Shown in pieces: positions 6,323-13,092 of a DNA stretch of 13,756 bases. Every line of letters starts with the position of its first letter. Position 1 is the first letter of the stretch. The translations under genes were made by a program, and so were the position numbers. Origin of the DNA: Terramyces sp. JEL0728 (Eukaryota > Chytridiomycota > Chytridiomycetes > Rhizophydiales > Terramycetaceae); NCBI GenBank assembly GCA_027603945.1, contig JADIIU010000215.1:1-13756 (forward strand), written 5' to 3'. The notes under the pieces are model-generated. The model was given only the letters and a program-made list of their open reading frames with translations, was not told where the DNA came from and made no database searches.

Positions 6323-6891
6323 ATGACAATAAGACAAACATTTAAATTAAGCCGCAGTATTATTAGTCGGACCGCAATCATATCCAGATACTCTACAAAA
6401 ACAAAGGAAGAGTGGAAGCAGATATTGGGTGAGCTAGAGTATAAAGTAATGATTGAAGGCAAGACCGAAGGTGCATTCACCGGAAAATATCTGAAATTAA
6501 ACCGCATAGGTATTTAGAACTTGATCTGTAGGTATACACAATTCTAAGCTAGGTATTCTTCACTAACAAAAGGGAACTATCACTGCAAAGGATGCGACAC
6601 TCCACTATTTTCTTACAAGCACAAGATTGATACGCTATCGGGATGGCCAACGTTTAATGATTGCTTTGAAAACACAATAGAAACAAAGCGAGACTATTCG
6701 ATGCCGCTAATGCCAAGGGACGAACTGATTTGCTCAAACTGCAAAATACATTTGGGACATTTATTCATGGAAAAGAATGATAATAGGTACTTGATGCTAA
6801 TATTAGGTTATTTCTGTCCTGACTATAGGTATTTGTGTCCTGATTTAGGTTTTCTGTCAACTCGATCTCATTGAAATTTGTCGCAGAATAA
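6323..6891 (+). CDS. msrB: mitochondrial-type methionine-R-sulfoxide reductase MsrB, active-site Cys replaced
   Basis: The family reduces methionine-R-sulfoxide in proteins with thioredoxin. Exons 6323-6509, 6573-6786 and 6849-6891 encode 147 residues. Residues 1-26 (Arg, Ser and Ile rich, no acidic residues) look like a mitochondrial presequence. The MsrB domain follows with KEEWKQIL, FTGKY, the zinc motifs CKGC (67-70) and CSNC (116-119), GWPTF (86-90), HLGHLF (122-127) and the C-terminal VNSISLKF. Two introns of 63 and 62 nt are needed, each made of three GT...AG units. The family signature R-H/Y/F-C-V/I-N reads R134-F135-S136-V137-N138 here, so the catalytic cysteine is Ser (codon TCT at 6853-6855). 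The stretch between HLGHLF and this motif is also a few residues short. It may be an inactive or repurposed paralogue, a decaying gene, or carry a sequence error. The name refers to the family, not proven activity. Confidence 0.85.
6510..6572 (+). other. 63-nt MsrB intron 1 made of three contiguous GT-AG units
   Basis: Removal joins KLNRI to GNYHCKGC in frame. The tract splits without leftover bases into units at 6510-6531 (22 nt), 6532-6552 (21 nt) and 6553-6572 (20 nt). Each begins GTAT and ends AG, with a branch-like TTGAT, CTAAG or CTAAC near its end. The unit boundaries read TAG|GTAT. It could be spliced as one 63-nt intron or as three stepwise introns. Retention hits a stop within four codons. 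Confidence 0.88.
6787..6848 (+). other. 62-nt MsrB intron 2 made of three contiguous GT-AG units
   Basis: Removal joins EKNDNR to FSVNSISLKF. Units lie at 6787-6806 (20 nt), 6807-6828 (22 nt) and 6829-6848 (20 nt), again with no bases between them. Branch-like CTAAT, CTGAC and CTGAT lie near their ends. The second and third units share tgtcctga. If fully retained, the frame stays open to a TGA at 6871 and gives a different, shorter C terminus. Confidence 0.87.
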
Positions 6892-7153
6892 ATATATATT
6901 AATAAACTTTTTGATGTGCATAAAATTCGAGTCAAGATCACACACTCACTGCTATCACATATCCCCAAACACAATTCCGTATAGGAAGGGTATCTGATTA
7001 TAACTCTTTGGATTCTGCCCGTTACAAGGTGGAGGAAGGAAAGACACGGTAACCAAGCATATCAGGAGCAACAATAATAGATCTAGAGTCCTAGATTGAG
7101 CCTGTTGATTATGTGTTGATCTGCAAAAACACGCTGAAAAAAGTAACACGAAA
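6892..7153 (+). other. intergenic region between MsrB and muskelin
   Basis: About 260 bp. The left end is AT-rich (aatatatattaataaa), consistent with the MsrB 3' end and poly(A) signals. The right part is the presumed muskelin promoter and leader. I see no gene, convincing TATA box or structured RNA. Confidence 0.5.
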
Positions 7154-9352
7154 ATGAATACAGCACTAGAAAAGTTGGACTTTACAATCTCTTCCTGGTC
7201 CTCGCACTCTGCCTCGTACCACCCAAAGAACATTACTGTAGCAAAACCTCAAGATCAGTCATCACGCTGGTCGTCAGGATCAAACAATCAACTACAATTC
7301 ATCACAGTCAAACTTGAAAAAATCAGTATCGTCAAAACCATTACATTTGGCAAGTACCATAAAGTACACGTCTGCAACCTGAAGGAATTTAAAGTGTTTG
7401 GCGGGCTAGATGAAAGTACGGTTTTGCTAATCAAGGCAATATGAATGAACTATTACACGCTGGATTGCATAACGACTCTGAACAAGAAACTTTTGCTCTT
7501 AAACATATTTTTAACGGTGTAAATGTCCCTTGTCTGTATATCAAAGTTGTACCTTTGCTTGCTTGGGGAGCAAACTTTAATTTCTCGATTTGGTATGTTG
7601 AACTTCGCGGCTACGATCAACCGGATGTAGTTGAAAAGGCATACAAGGAATATACAAACTATAAAGAAACTGAAGTAGTCAGATTATGCTTGAAACACTT
7701 TCGCCAGCGTAATTACATTGACTGTTTCAATTCTGTACAAAATCAAACTGGGCTACAGCTAGAACATCCTGTACTTACAGAGTTGCATCATAGACTAGTA
7801 GTCGAAGGCGACTTTGAAAATGCAGAGTTATTATTGAATCAAGCTATCGAACGCGACCTGTTTGATAATTACATTTCTGATTTACCGTACAAACCGAAAT
7901 GGAGTAGAGTCAATGTACCGCTTGGCATGCCTACTCCAAGTATGAGAGGTGGCCATCAAATGTGTATCGACAGCGAAGCAAACTTGATTTATTTGTTTGG
8001 TGGTTGGGATGGCACAAAAGATTTATCAGATTTCTGGCAGTTCAACCAAACCGATCGTATTTGGACATGCATTTCAATGGACACTCGCAAGCAAAATGGA
8101 CCCGAACCAAGGTACTTTTCACTAACAAGATCGTGTCATAAAATATGTTTAGATCCGTACCACAAAGTAATTTACGCCTTGGGTAAATATGTTGATTCAG
8201 AAAGTAGACCTGGACATGCACTAGAATCAGATTTCTGGAAGTATGATATCATCCAACAAAAATGGACCAAACTATCGAGCAATACAGGGGCGGAAGGAGG
8301 GCCTGAATTGATATATGATCACCAAATGGTTGTTGATTCTGATAAGAGCGTCATCTATGTATTTGGCGGCAGAACGGTCAGACAAGAAAGTTCTCAAAAT
8401 TACTCTGGTCTGTATACTTACAATATCCCTGCAAACAAGTGGAAATTGGTACGAGATGACCTACCATCTACTTCTCCTACCATTCAAATTAAATCCAGAA
8501 TCGGGCACTCAATGTTGTTTAACCCGTCAACTCGAGAAATCTATATTTTCGCTGGACAAAGGCACAAGGACTTTTTAGCAGACTTTTACGTTTACAATAT
8601 TGATAACGACACTGTTACAGAAATATCCAGGGACTATTCAAAGACTGGAGGTAGCTTTACGTTAAACTAGGTCCGGACGCAGGGTTTACCCAGCGAGCAA
8701 CTATCGACCCATACAAAAACGAATTCTATGTGTTATCAGGAATGATGAGAGAAAAGAATAGCTTGAACGATACAAAGAATGCTTTCTGGGTGTACAATTT
8801 GCAGAAAGGCAAGTGGTTAAAGATATACGAAAATGACAATATTGGATCTGATTATTGGATGAAAATGGCAAACATTGAGCCACGCCCTAGATTTGCACAC
8901 CAGCTAGTCTACAATGAAAGGACCAAAGTACAATACCTGTTTGGTGGCAATCCAGGTGAAACAAATAACCCAAATTTGCGTCTTGATGATATGTGGGAGC
9001 TTACTCTACAACGTCCATCGAGCCAAGATATCTTGCGCAGAGCCAAATTCCAGATCCGTAAACTGTGGTTCATTGAAAAATGCTTGCAAGGCGATATCCA
9101 ACAAGCACTGCAGTTTTTACAAACTAAAGTGTCGCAGTACGTTAATCATTTGGATCCCGAAGAATCTAAGCAGTTCCAGATGTTGGCGATGAATTTGTTT
9201 AGCTGGAATGCAAACAAGAGTGAAGGTAATTATTTGCTTATTGAGATTTGTTTGGCGGTAGAATCGGATTGTATCAGAATTTATTGAGGTATTTCCCAGA
9301 TACCATGCGCGAGCCACATGCCAATTTGGTTGATCTTGTTCCACTGGTTTAA
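7154..9352 (+). CDS. mkln: muskelin (discoidin-LisH-CTLH-kelch protein)
   Basis: Substrate-recruiting or scaffolding subunit of the CTLH/GID E3 ubiquitin ligase in animals; fungal homologues are less studied. Exons 7154-7415, 7436-8650, 8671-9225 and 9246-9352 encode 712 residues, close to animal muskelin. Domains in order: a discoidin-like N-terminal domain with DQSSRWSSGSNN and FGKYHKVHVCNLKEFKVFGG; LisH at about 162-194; CTLH at about 199-237; a six-blade kelch propeller from about 265 to 590 with MRGGHQM, YLFGGWDGTKDLSDFW, FDHQM-like YDHQMVVDS, IGHSMLF, GFTQRATIDP and RFAHQLVYNE; a helical C-terminal region; and the conserved end RYFPDTMREPHANLVDLVPLV. Three 20-nt introns, none a multiple of three, are fixed by exact restoration of conserved sequence. 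Ubiquitin-ligase partners are not in this window. Confidence 0.96.
7416..7435 (+). other. 20-nt spliceosomal intron 1 of muskelin
   Basis: The sequence is gtacggttttgctaatcaag. Removal joins FGGLDE to SNMNELL, matching animal muskelin. CTAAT has its A five bases before the AG. Confidence 0.95.
8651..8670 (+). other. 20-nt spliceosomal intron 2 of muskelin
   Basis: The sequence is gtagctttacgttaaactag. Removal joins SKTGG to PDAGFTQRATIDP inside the kelch region. Retention gives an in-frame TAG at its end. The following exon starts with GT, so the boundary reads AG|GT. Confidence 0.94.
9226..9245 (+). other. 20-nt spliceosomal intron 3 of muskelin
   Basis: The sequence is gtaattatttgcttattgag. 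Removal joins NANKSE to DLFGGRIGLYQNLLRYFPD, recovering the conserved C terminus. The branch-like motif is a weaker CTTAT. Confidence 0.92.
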
Positions 9353-9463
9353 CATCTAATAACTTATTATATTAATTTTGATTTCTGCTGCCGTTTTGAA
9401 TCGAGTCGCTTGAATCTTGATGTAAATGAAAAGGTGTTGTGATTAAATTGGCAAATTTCTTGA

Positions 9464-9535
9464 GCCCGTATAGCTCAGTGGTAGAGCGTCAGTCTTGTAA
9501 ACTGAAGGCCCTGTGTTCAATCCACAGTTCGGGCA
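9464..9535 (+). tRNA. tRNA-Thr(UGU)
   Basis: A complete 72-nt cloverleaf without intron. The acceptor is GCCCGTA with TTCGGGC, including one T-T mismatch at pair 6-67. The D arm is GCTC/GAGC. Anticodon stem TCAGT/ACTGA closes loop CTTGTAA, giving anticodon TGT. The T arm is CTGTG/CACAG around TTCAATC, and the discriminator is A. A T5 run at 9539-9543 fits a Pol III terminator. Muskelin ends 111 bp upstream on the same strand. Confidence 0.95.
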
Positions 9536-9538
9536 CAC

Positions 9539-9543
9539 TTTTT
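9539..9543 (+). terminator. Pol III T-run terminator of tRNA-Thr
   Basis: Five T residues start four bases after the tRNA end. The stop codon of the convergent PBP2-like gene lies 40 bp beyond. Confidence 0.7.
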
Positions 9544-9582
9544 CCTACACGAAAATCCAAGACAAATGTTTTTAAACTGTTT

Positions 9583-10632
9583 TTATTCAAAAGTAATGTT
9601 CTGGCAGATACGCTCAGCAATTTTTCCGTTTGCTTCTTCCCAATCTTTAAGCAGCTGTGAATCAATTAATTTAGCGCGGACCAGCGTATCAACGCAGAGC
9701 TGTATGGAAGCTCGTTTCACAAAACGTGGATCTAGAGTAAATTTTACAGTTTTGAACCAAGTCTTTACATCTGCAGCATCTGGGTAATGGAACACATCTT
9801 TACGCTCCAAAAGCAATGGCAATCCTTTAGGTTCAAAGTTGTTGACAAATTCTGCGATTGAATCTTTTAAATAAGATTGAAAATCTGGAATATTGAATTT
9901 TGGGTTGGATTGAGTGGCGAGCATGAAAGCTGGCCATGGCGAGTCAAATGTATCGAGCATTGATAGCTGATTCTTGTCGTAATACGGCTACTATTAAATA
10001 CATATACTTTAGTAGTAATAACTTCCCACATGAACGCATCCGCAGTACCATCAGTAACTCCATTAATTAATCCATTGATATCATTCAAAACGACAAATTC
10101 AAATTCTGGCCATCCATTTTGCATTGCTAGTACAACTGCCATTATATGCGACCCACTGCCAATTCGACTAATCCCAATCTTTCCGCCTTTCAAATCTTGT
10201 AATTTTGTAATTTTACTACTTGGTGCTACTGCTATTGACCAGCATAAAGAAGAGTTTGTATACGAACCAGCCAGTTTGATTGATGTGGAATTTGATTCTA
10301 ATAATTGAGTACATGTTTCTTGTTAGTGATAATTACTATACACTAGCCCTTCAGTAAGTGCGATAACAGCGTCCGTTTGGTTACCTTCCAAGAATTTAAT
10401 CATCTGGATTAGTAAACAGTACTTGGCCAGTTCCACCAGGACAAGACTTTATCTTAATTGTTGGCGAAGGGGATAGATACAGAGGTCCGCTGAAATGCTC
10501 TGGAACGCATCCAACGGTAATTGAATTTGGCTGGGAATCATGCCCGTTAATTTTTGTTTGAGCAGTTGGAGCCATTTTATTGAAAAATCTTACTCTGGAG
10601 ATTAGGGCATGGAGGTGGATGCGGCCGGCCAT
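9583..10632 (-). CDS. PBP type 2 (Ca3427/NMT1-like) substrate-binding-fold protein
   Basis: Two-lobed periplasmic-binding-protein fold resembling the Candida Ca3427 protein and THI5/NMT1-type or nitrate/sulfonate binding proteins. Cellular role and ligand are not established. Exons 10632-10423, 10403-10337, 10318-10008 and 9987-9583 encode 330 residues. Key segments are ITVGCVPEHFSGPLYL, CPGGTGQMIKFLEGNQTDAV, SIKLAGSYTNSSLCWSIAV, LKGGKIGISRIGSGS (about 135-149), FVVLNDINGLINGVTDG, ADAFMWEVITTKPYYD and SPWPAFMLA. Introns of 19, 18 and 20 nt are all required. The first in-frame ATG is at 10632 and adds a basic leader (MAGRIHLHALISRVRFFNK) that could be mitochondrial. An alternative ATG at 10575 would start at MAPTAQTK, just before the domain. 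No ABC permease or ATPase is nearby. It converges with tRNA-Thr. Confidence 0.88.
9988..10007 (-). other. 20-nt spliceosomal intron 3 of the PBP2-like gene
   Basis: The minus-strand sequence is gtatatgtatttaatagtag. Removal joins WEVITTK to PYYDKNQLSML, as in related proteins. The branch-like motif is TTAAT. Confidence 0.93.
10319..10336 (-). other. 18-nt spliceosomal intron 2 of the PBP2-like gene
   Basis: The minus-strand sequence is gtaattatcactaacaag, the shortest in the window. Its length is a multiple of three but it contains an in-frame TAA. Removal gives EGLVYKTCTQLLE, continuing into SIKLAGSYT. CTAAC has its A only four bases before the AG. Confidence 0.87.
10404..10422 (-). other. 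19-nt spliceosomal intron 1 of the PBP2-like gene
   Basis: The minus-strand sequence is gtactgtttactaatccag. Removal joins GGTGQ to MIKFLEGNQ. CTAAT has its A five bases before the AG. Confidence 0.93.
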
Positions 10633-10751
10633 GGCGATTAAACCAAATGGAAAAAGAATATTCGAAAGCTGCAATGAAAACTGGTAGTGCCATTAAATTA
10701 TTTACAGGCTTTATTTACAAGCTGGGATATATATGGATACTGATCATATAG

Positions 10752-10922
10752 TCATGCGATAGGCAGGTATCCCGATTTACACTGTCCTGTTTGTACATTT
10801 ACATTAAACTTGCAGTTTGAGCAAATTTGGGTTGTAACTTTACCAAATATTTTGAAGCAGCGGAATTTGTTTCGAACAGGCACGAAAGTTCTTGCGCAGT
10901 GTGGGCAGTTGATTCTAGTCAT
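10752..10922 (-). CDS. 56-residue zinc-ribbon-like small protein
   Basis: A short gene from the ATG at 10922. It has two CxxC knuckles, CPHC (residues 6-9) and CSNC (34-37), about 24 residues apart, with basic residues between them (RTFVPVRNKFRC). This arrangement is typical of a zinc ribbon that could bind one Zn ion. Two further cysteines lie at 22 and 48. The family is not recognised, so partner and role are unknown. A TATAAAATAA element 49-58 bp upstream and the regular CxxC spacing argue that it is real. It is followed on the same strand by the PBP2-like gene, about 120 bp downstream. Confidence 0.6.
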   Translation of the reverse strand: MTRINCPHCARTFVPVRNKFRCFKIFGKVTTQICSNCKFNVNVQTGQCKSGYLPIA

Positions 10923-10970
10923 TTTGATTATTATCGTCACATACAGTTGTGGTTGTATTCTGCAGTCCTG

Positions 10971-10980
10971 TTATTTTATA
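10971..10980 (-). promoter_or_regulatory. TATA box of the zinc-ribbon gene
   Basis: On the minus strand the sequence reads TATAAAATAA, ending 48 bp before the ATG at 10922. This predicts a leader of about 20 nt and supports the gene call. Confidence 0.5.
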
Positions 10981-11120
10981 CCTGTGTGAGGGTGTGCTCA
11001 TGACTGCGATGAATCATAGGGGGCTTGCAGTAATAAGGGTACAATAAAACAAAAAATTGGTGTCATGAGTTTGATTTATTATCTGGTTCTGAACAGAAAT
11101 GCAGTGTATTACAAGCAAAT

Positions 11121-12581
11121 TCAATTTACTTGCGCAGATCCTACAGCAGTAGTATTATTGGATTTCATTTGCGAAGTATTTGTAAACGCAGATGTTTGGG
11201 CAATAATTTGTCTTAACCGTTCAATCAAAACGATATTCAATACACCGTGGATTGCCAAACAACACGATAATACGCCAATAAATGCAACCCATGTACGGTC
11301 ACTGCCAAGCGATTCTGAATGATCGCGCAGCTGATCAAAAGTAATATACAATGCGATTATCAACAGCTGGAACACCAGAGTCATAAAGAACATGACATCA
11401 GATGTGATTACCAAAAAGATTTGCTCCGAAACTGATTTTGAACGGATCTTGTTGATTGCAAATGATACATAAATAGGTGGAATGCAATCCATAATAAACA
11501 TGGCAATCAGCCAATAAGGGAACAGATTACCCCAAGATACAATTGCATTAGGCAGAGATGTTCCCCATCTACAGTAGAACCCGCCTGCGAGGACACCATG
11601 GCAAATAATAACCACGAAATATACAATAATGCTGGTTGATCGATTGCAGTGAAGGAAATACAATAAAAATGAGGTGGAAGTCAGAACAGCAGTCAATGAG
11701 GCAATGCCTTCCAGAGTATTCAGTGTTCCGCTGAGTATACTCGTAAATACGGAAAAAGTGGCAGCTAAGCGAACAGATAACCAAGCAAGCCAAATAATTT
11801 GACTGGCAAGCAACCCCATTAAATATAATGTCCGTTTCCTGTTGAACTCGTTCCCTAAATACACAATTGTTGATATAATACACGCAAAAGATATTGCATA
11901 CAGGACCATATTGAAAACGTCAATTGCATATGAGAAATCAGGGAATAGTTGGGATAATGGCACGAATACCGTCCAGGATATTATGCCTTGGCCATCCTGA
12001 ATATTTACAAAAGTAGCGGTAAAGTTTTTCAATACAGTTGAATTAAATGTTTGATTTGCACCTGTCAACCCAAATTGCTCCACTTTCCCCGTACAATTTG
12101 GCTGAGAGTAGACTTTCAAGCTGCCATCAGGAGAACAAGTGATGCCTTCATTTGAGCAAACGTCATTGGCTAAATAATATACTTGGCTGAATCCATAAAT
12201 TTGTTTGTTTGATTGCAGAGTGCAGAAATTGTTTTGATTGACAGAGATTAGCATTTGGGCAGTTACATTATCCGGTGTGACTATTAGTGTTGATGCTGAA
12301 CCTACATTGGTTGCAGGATGCAAGAATGTAGCACAGCAATCTCCTGACAATGGCACTTTGACAGTCCCCCTACATTTTCCGCCAACTGCTCTTTCCTTTG
12401 CTTGCATTTGATATCCAATCGGCCAAGTTTCATTCTTGCTTGGATTCTTGCTATTTACTGACTGGATATTGTACAAATAAATTGAATTTGGCACACTGTT
12501 GCAGTCCCGTTCCTGGAATTGTATTGTCAGTGCTAAACTAGCAGAGACACCAGAAATAGTCGCAATAGAGAATATTTTCAT
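11121..12581 (-). CDS. seven-TM membrane protein with Cys-rich secreted ectodomain
   Basis: A 486-residue protein without introns; I do not recognise a named family. Residues 1-19 form a signal peptide. An ectodomain of about 195 residues has eight cysteines (27, 70, 82, 83, 120, 142, 149, 163), enough for four disulfides, and six N-glycosylation sequons (N50, N105, N162, N176, N180, N186). Seven hydrophobic helices follow at about 219-243, 251-274, 290-312, 316-337, 347-374, 387-415 and 431-453. A short polar tail rich in Ser, Thr and Asn ends the protein. This topology, extracellular N terminus plus seven TM, is that of a receptor-like (GPCR-type) protein, but no class-defining motif such as DRY or NPxxY is evident. 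It is divergent from the NmrA-like gene, with about 510 bp between starts. Confidence 0.85.
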   Translation of the reverse strand: MKIFSIATISGVSASLALTIQFQERDCNSVPNSIYLYNIQSVNSKNPSKNETWPIGYQMQAKERAVGGKCRGTVKVPLSGDCCATFLHPATNVGSASTLIVTPDNVTAQMLISVNQNNFCTLQSNKQIYGFSQVYYLANDVCSNEGITCSPDGSLKVYSQPNCTGKVEQFGLTGANQTFNSTVLKNFTATFVNIQDGQGIISWTVFVPLSQLFPDFSYAIDVFNMVLYAISFACIISTIVYLGNEFNRKRTLYLMGLLASQIIWLAWLSVRLAATFSVFTSILSGTLNTLEGIASLTAVLTSTSFLLYFLHCNRSTSIIVYFVVIICHGVLAGGFYCRWGTSLPNAIVSWGNLFPYWLIAMFIMDCIPPIYVSFAINKIRSKSVSEQIFLVITSDVMFFMTLVFQLLIIALYITFDQLRDHSESLGSDRTWVAFIGVLSCCLAIHGVLNIVLIERLRQIIAQTSAFTNTSQMKSNNTTAVGSAQVN

Positions 12582-12930
12582 TGAAATCCAGGGAATTGAG
12601 TAAAAAAAGTTGAAGCCGTTTCAATCGTGAACCAATCGCCACAATATTTGATTAGTGAAAATCAGAAACTGGCAAAGACTAGAGGAGGCTAACCGGTGGA
12701 ATACTGTTCTAGTAGCGAATGCATTATAATTTTGTTGACTAAATAAATTGCTCAGTTCCAAAGAAACTAGTTATTGGCCCAATTGTGGCTTTTATATGCG
12801 ATAATATTGAACCCCTTTTTGTAGCTGACAGCTGCAGCCCATTGAATGGAATCGTTCAATTTCAACTCGTTCAAGTTATTCGAATTGCTGCAGAAATTGC
12901 CAATTTTAATAATATTTGGTTTAGTTAACT

Positions 12931-13005
12931 TGCCTACGATATATTCTCGTGCAAAGTCACCTATTCTTAATGCCTATACGGTATATTCTCGGATCATTGT
13001 GCAAG
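12931..13005. repeat. diverged direct repeat upstream of the NmrA-like gene
   Basis: Two copies share TGCCTA, then ATATTCTCG or TATATTCTCG, then TGCAA. They start at 12931 and 12971; the second has an insertion of about eight bases. They lie 90-160 bp upstream of the ATG at 13093, so they could be paired regulatory sites, or simply a local duplication. Confidence 0.5.
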
Positions 13006-13059
13006 TACGAGAGATTTCTACTTGAAGATTATGCGGAAAATGATAGCCATACGGAAAAA

Positions 13060-13067
13060 TATTTAAA
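13060..13067 (+). promoter_or_regulatory. TATA-like element of the NmrA-like gene
   Basis: TATTTAAA ends 25 bp before the ATG at 13093. An out-of-frame ATG at 13071 would precede the start in any longer leader, so a transcription start between about 13074 and 13092 is favoured. Confidence 0.4.
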
Positions 13068-13092
13068 AACATGCTTTTTCAGATTTCCTCCA

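Larger units (their letters stand above)
12582..13092. promoter_or_regulatory. divergent intergenic promoter region
   Basis: About 510 bp between the starts of the 7TM gene (minus) and the NmrA-like gene (plus). It contains CCAAT-type pentamers on both strands (CCAAT near 12633, ATTGG near 12774), a diverged direct repeat (12931-12957 and 12971-13005), and a TATTTAAA element near the plus-strand gene. No additional gene is seen. Confidence 0.5.

Noticed and set aside
6787..6848. Read-through of MsrB intron 2 as the true C terminus, which would supply a cysteine
   Set aside because: The read-through end does not match the family, whereas removing 62 nt recovers VNSISLKF exactly. It remains possible only as an alternative isoform.
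6955..7233. Minus-strand 92-codon frame with a hydrophobic segment near the muskelin start
   Set aside because: Its N-terminal part overlaps conserved muskelin exon 1 in antisense, and there is no independent support.
7154..9352. Muskelin as three or four broken fragments (frameshift pseudogene or assembly errors)
   Set aside because: All three breaks coincide with 20-nt GT...AG tracts containing branch-like motifs. Random indels would not give this, and the rest of the protein is strongly conserved.
12949..13092. 48-codon N-terminal extension of the NmrA-like protein
   Set aside because: It begins with a non-ATG codon, covers the direct repeat and TATA-like element, and lies before the first beta strand of a fold that usually starts at the N terminus.
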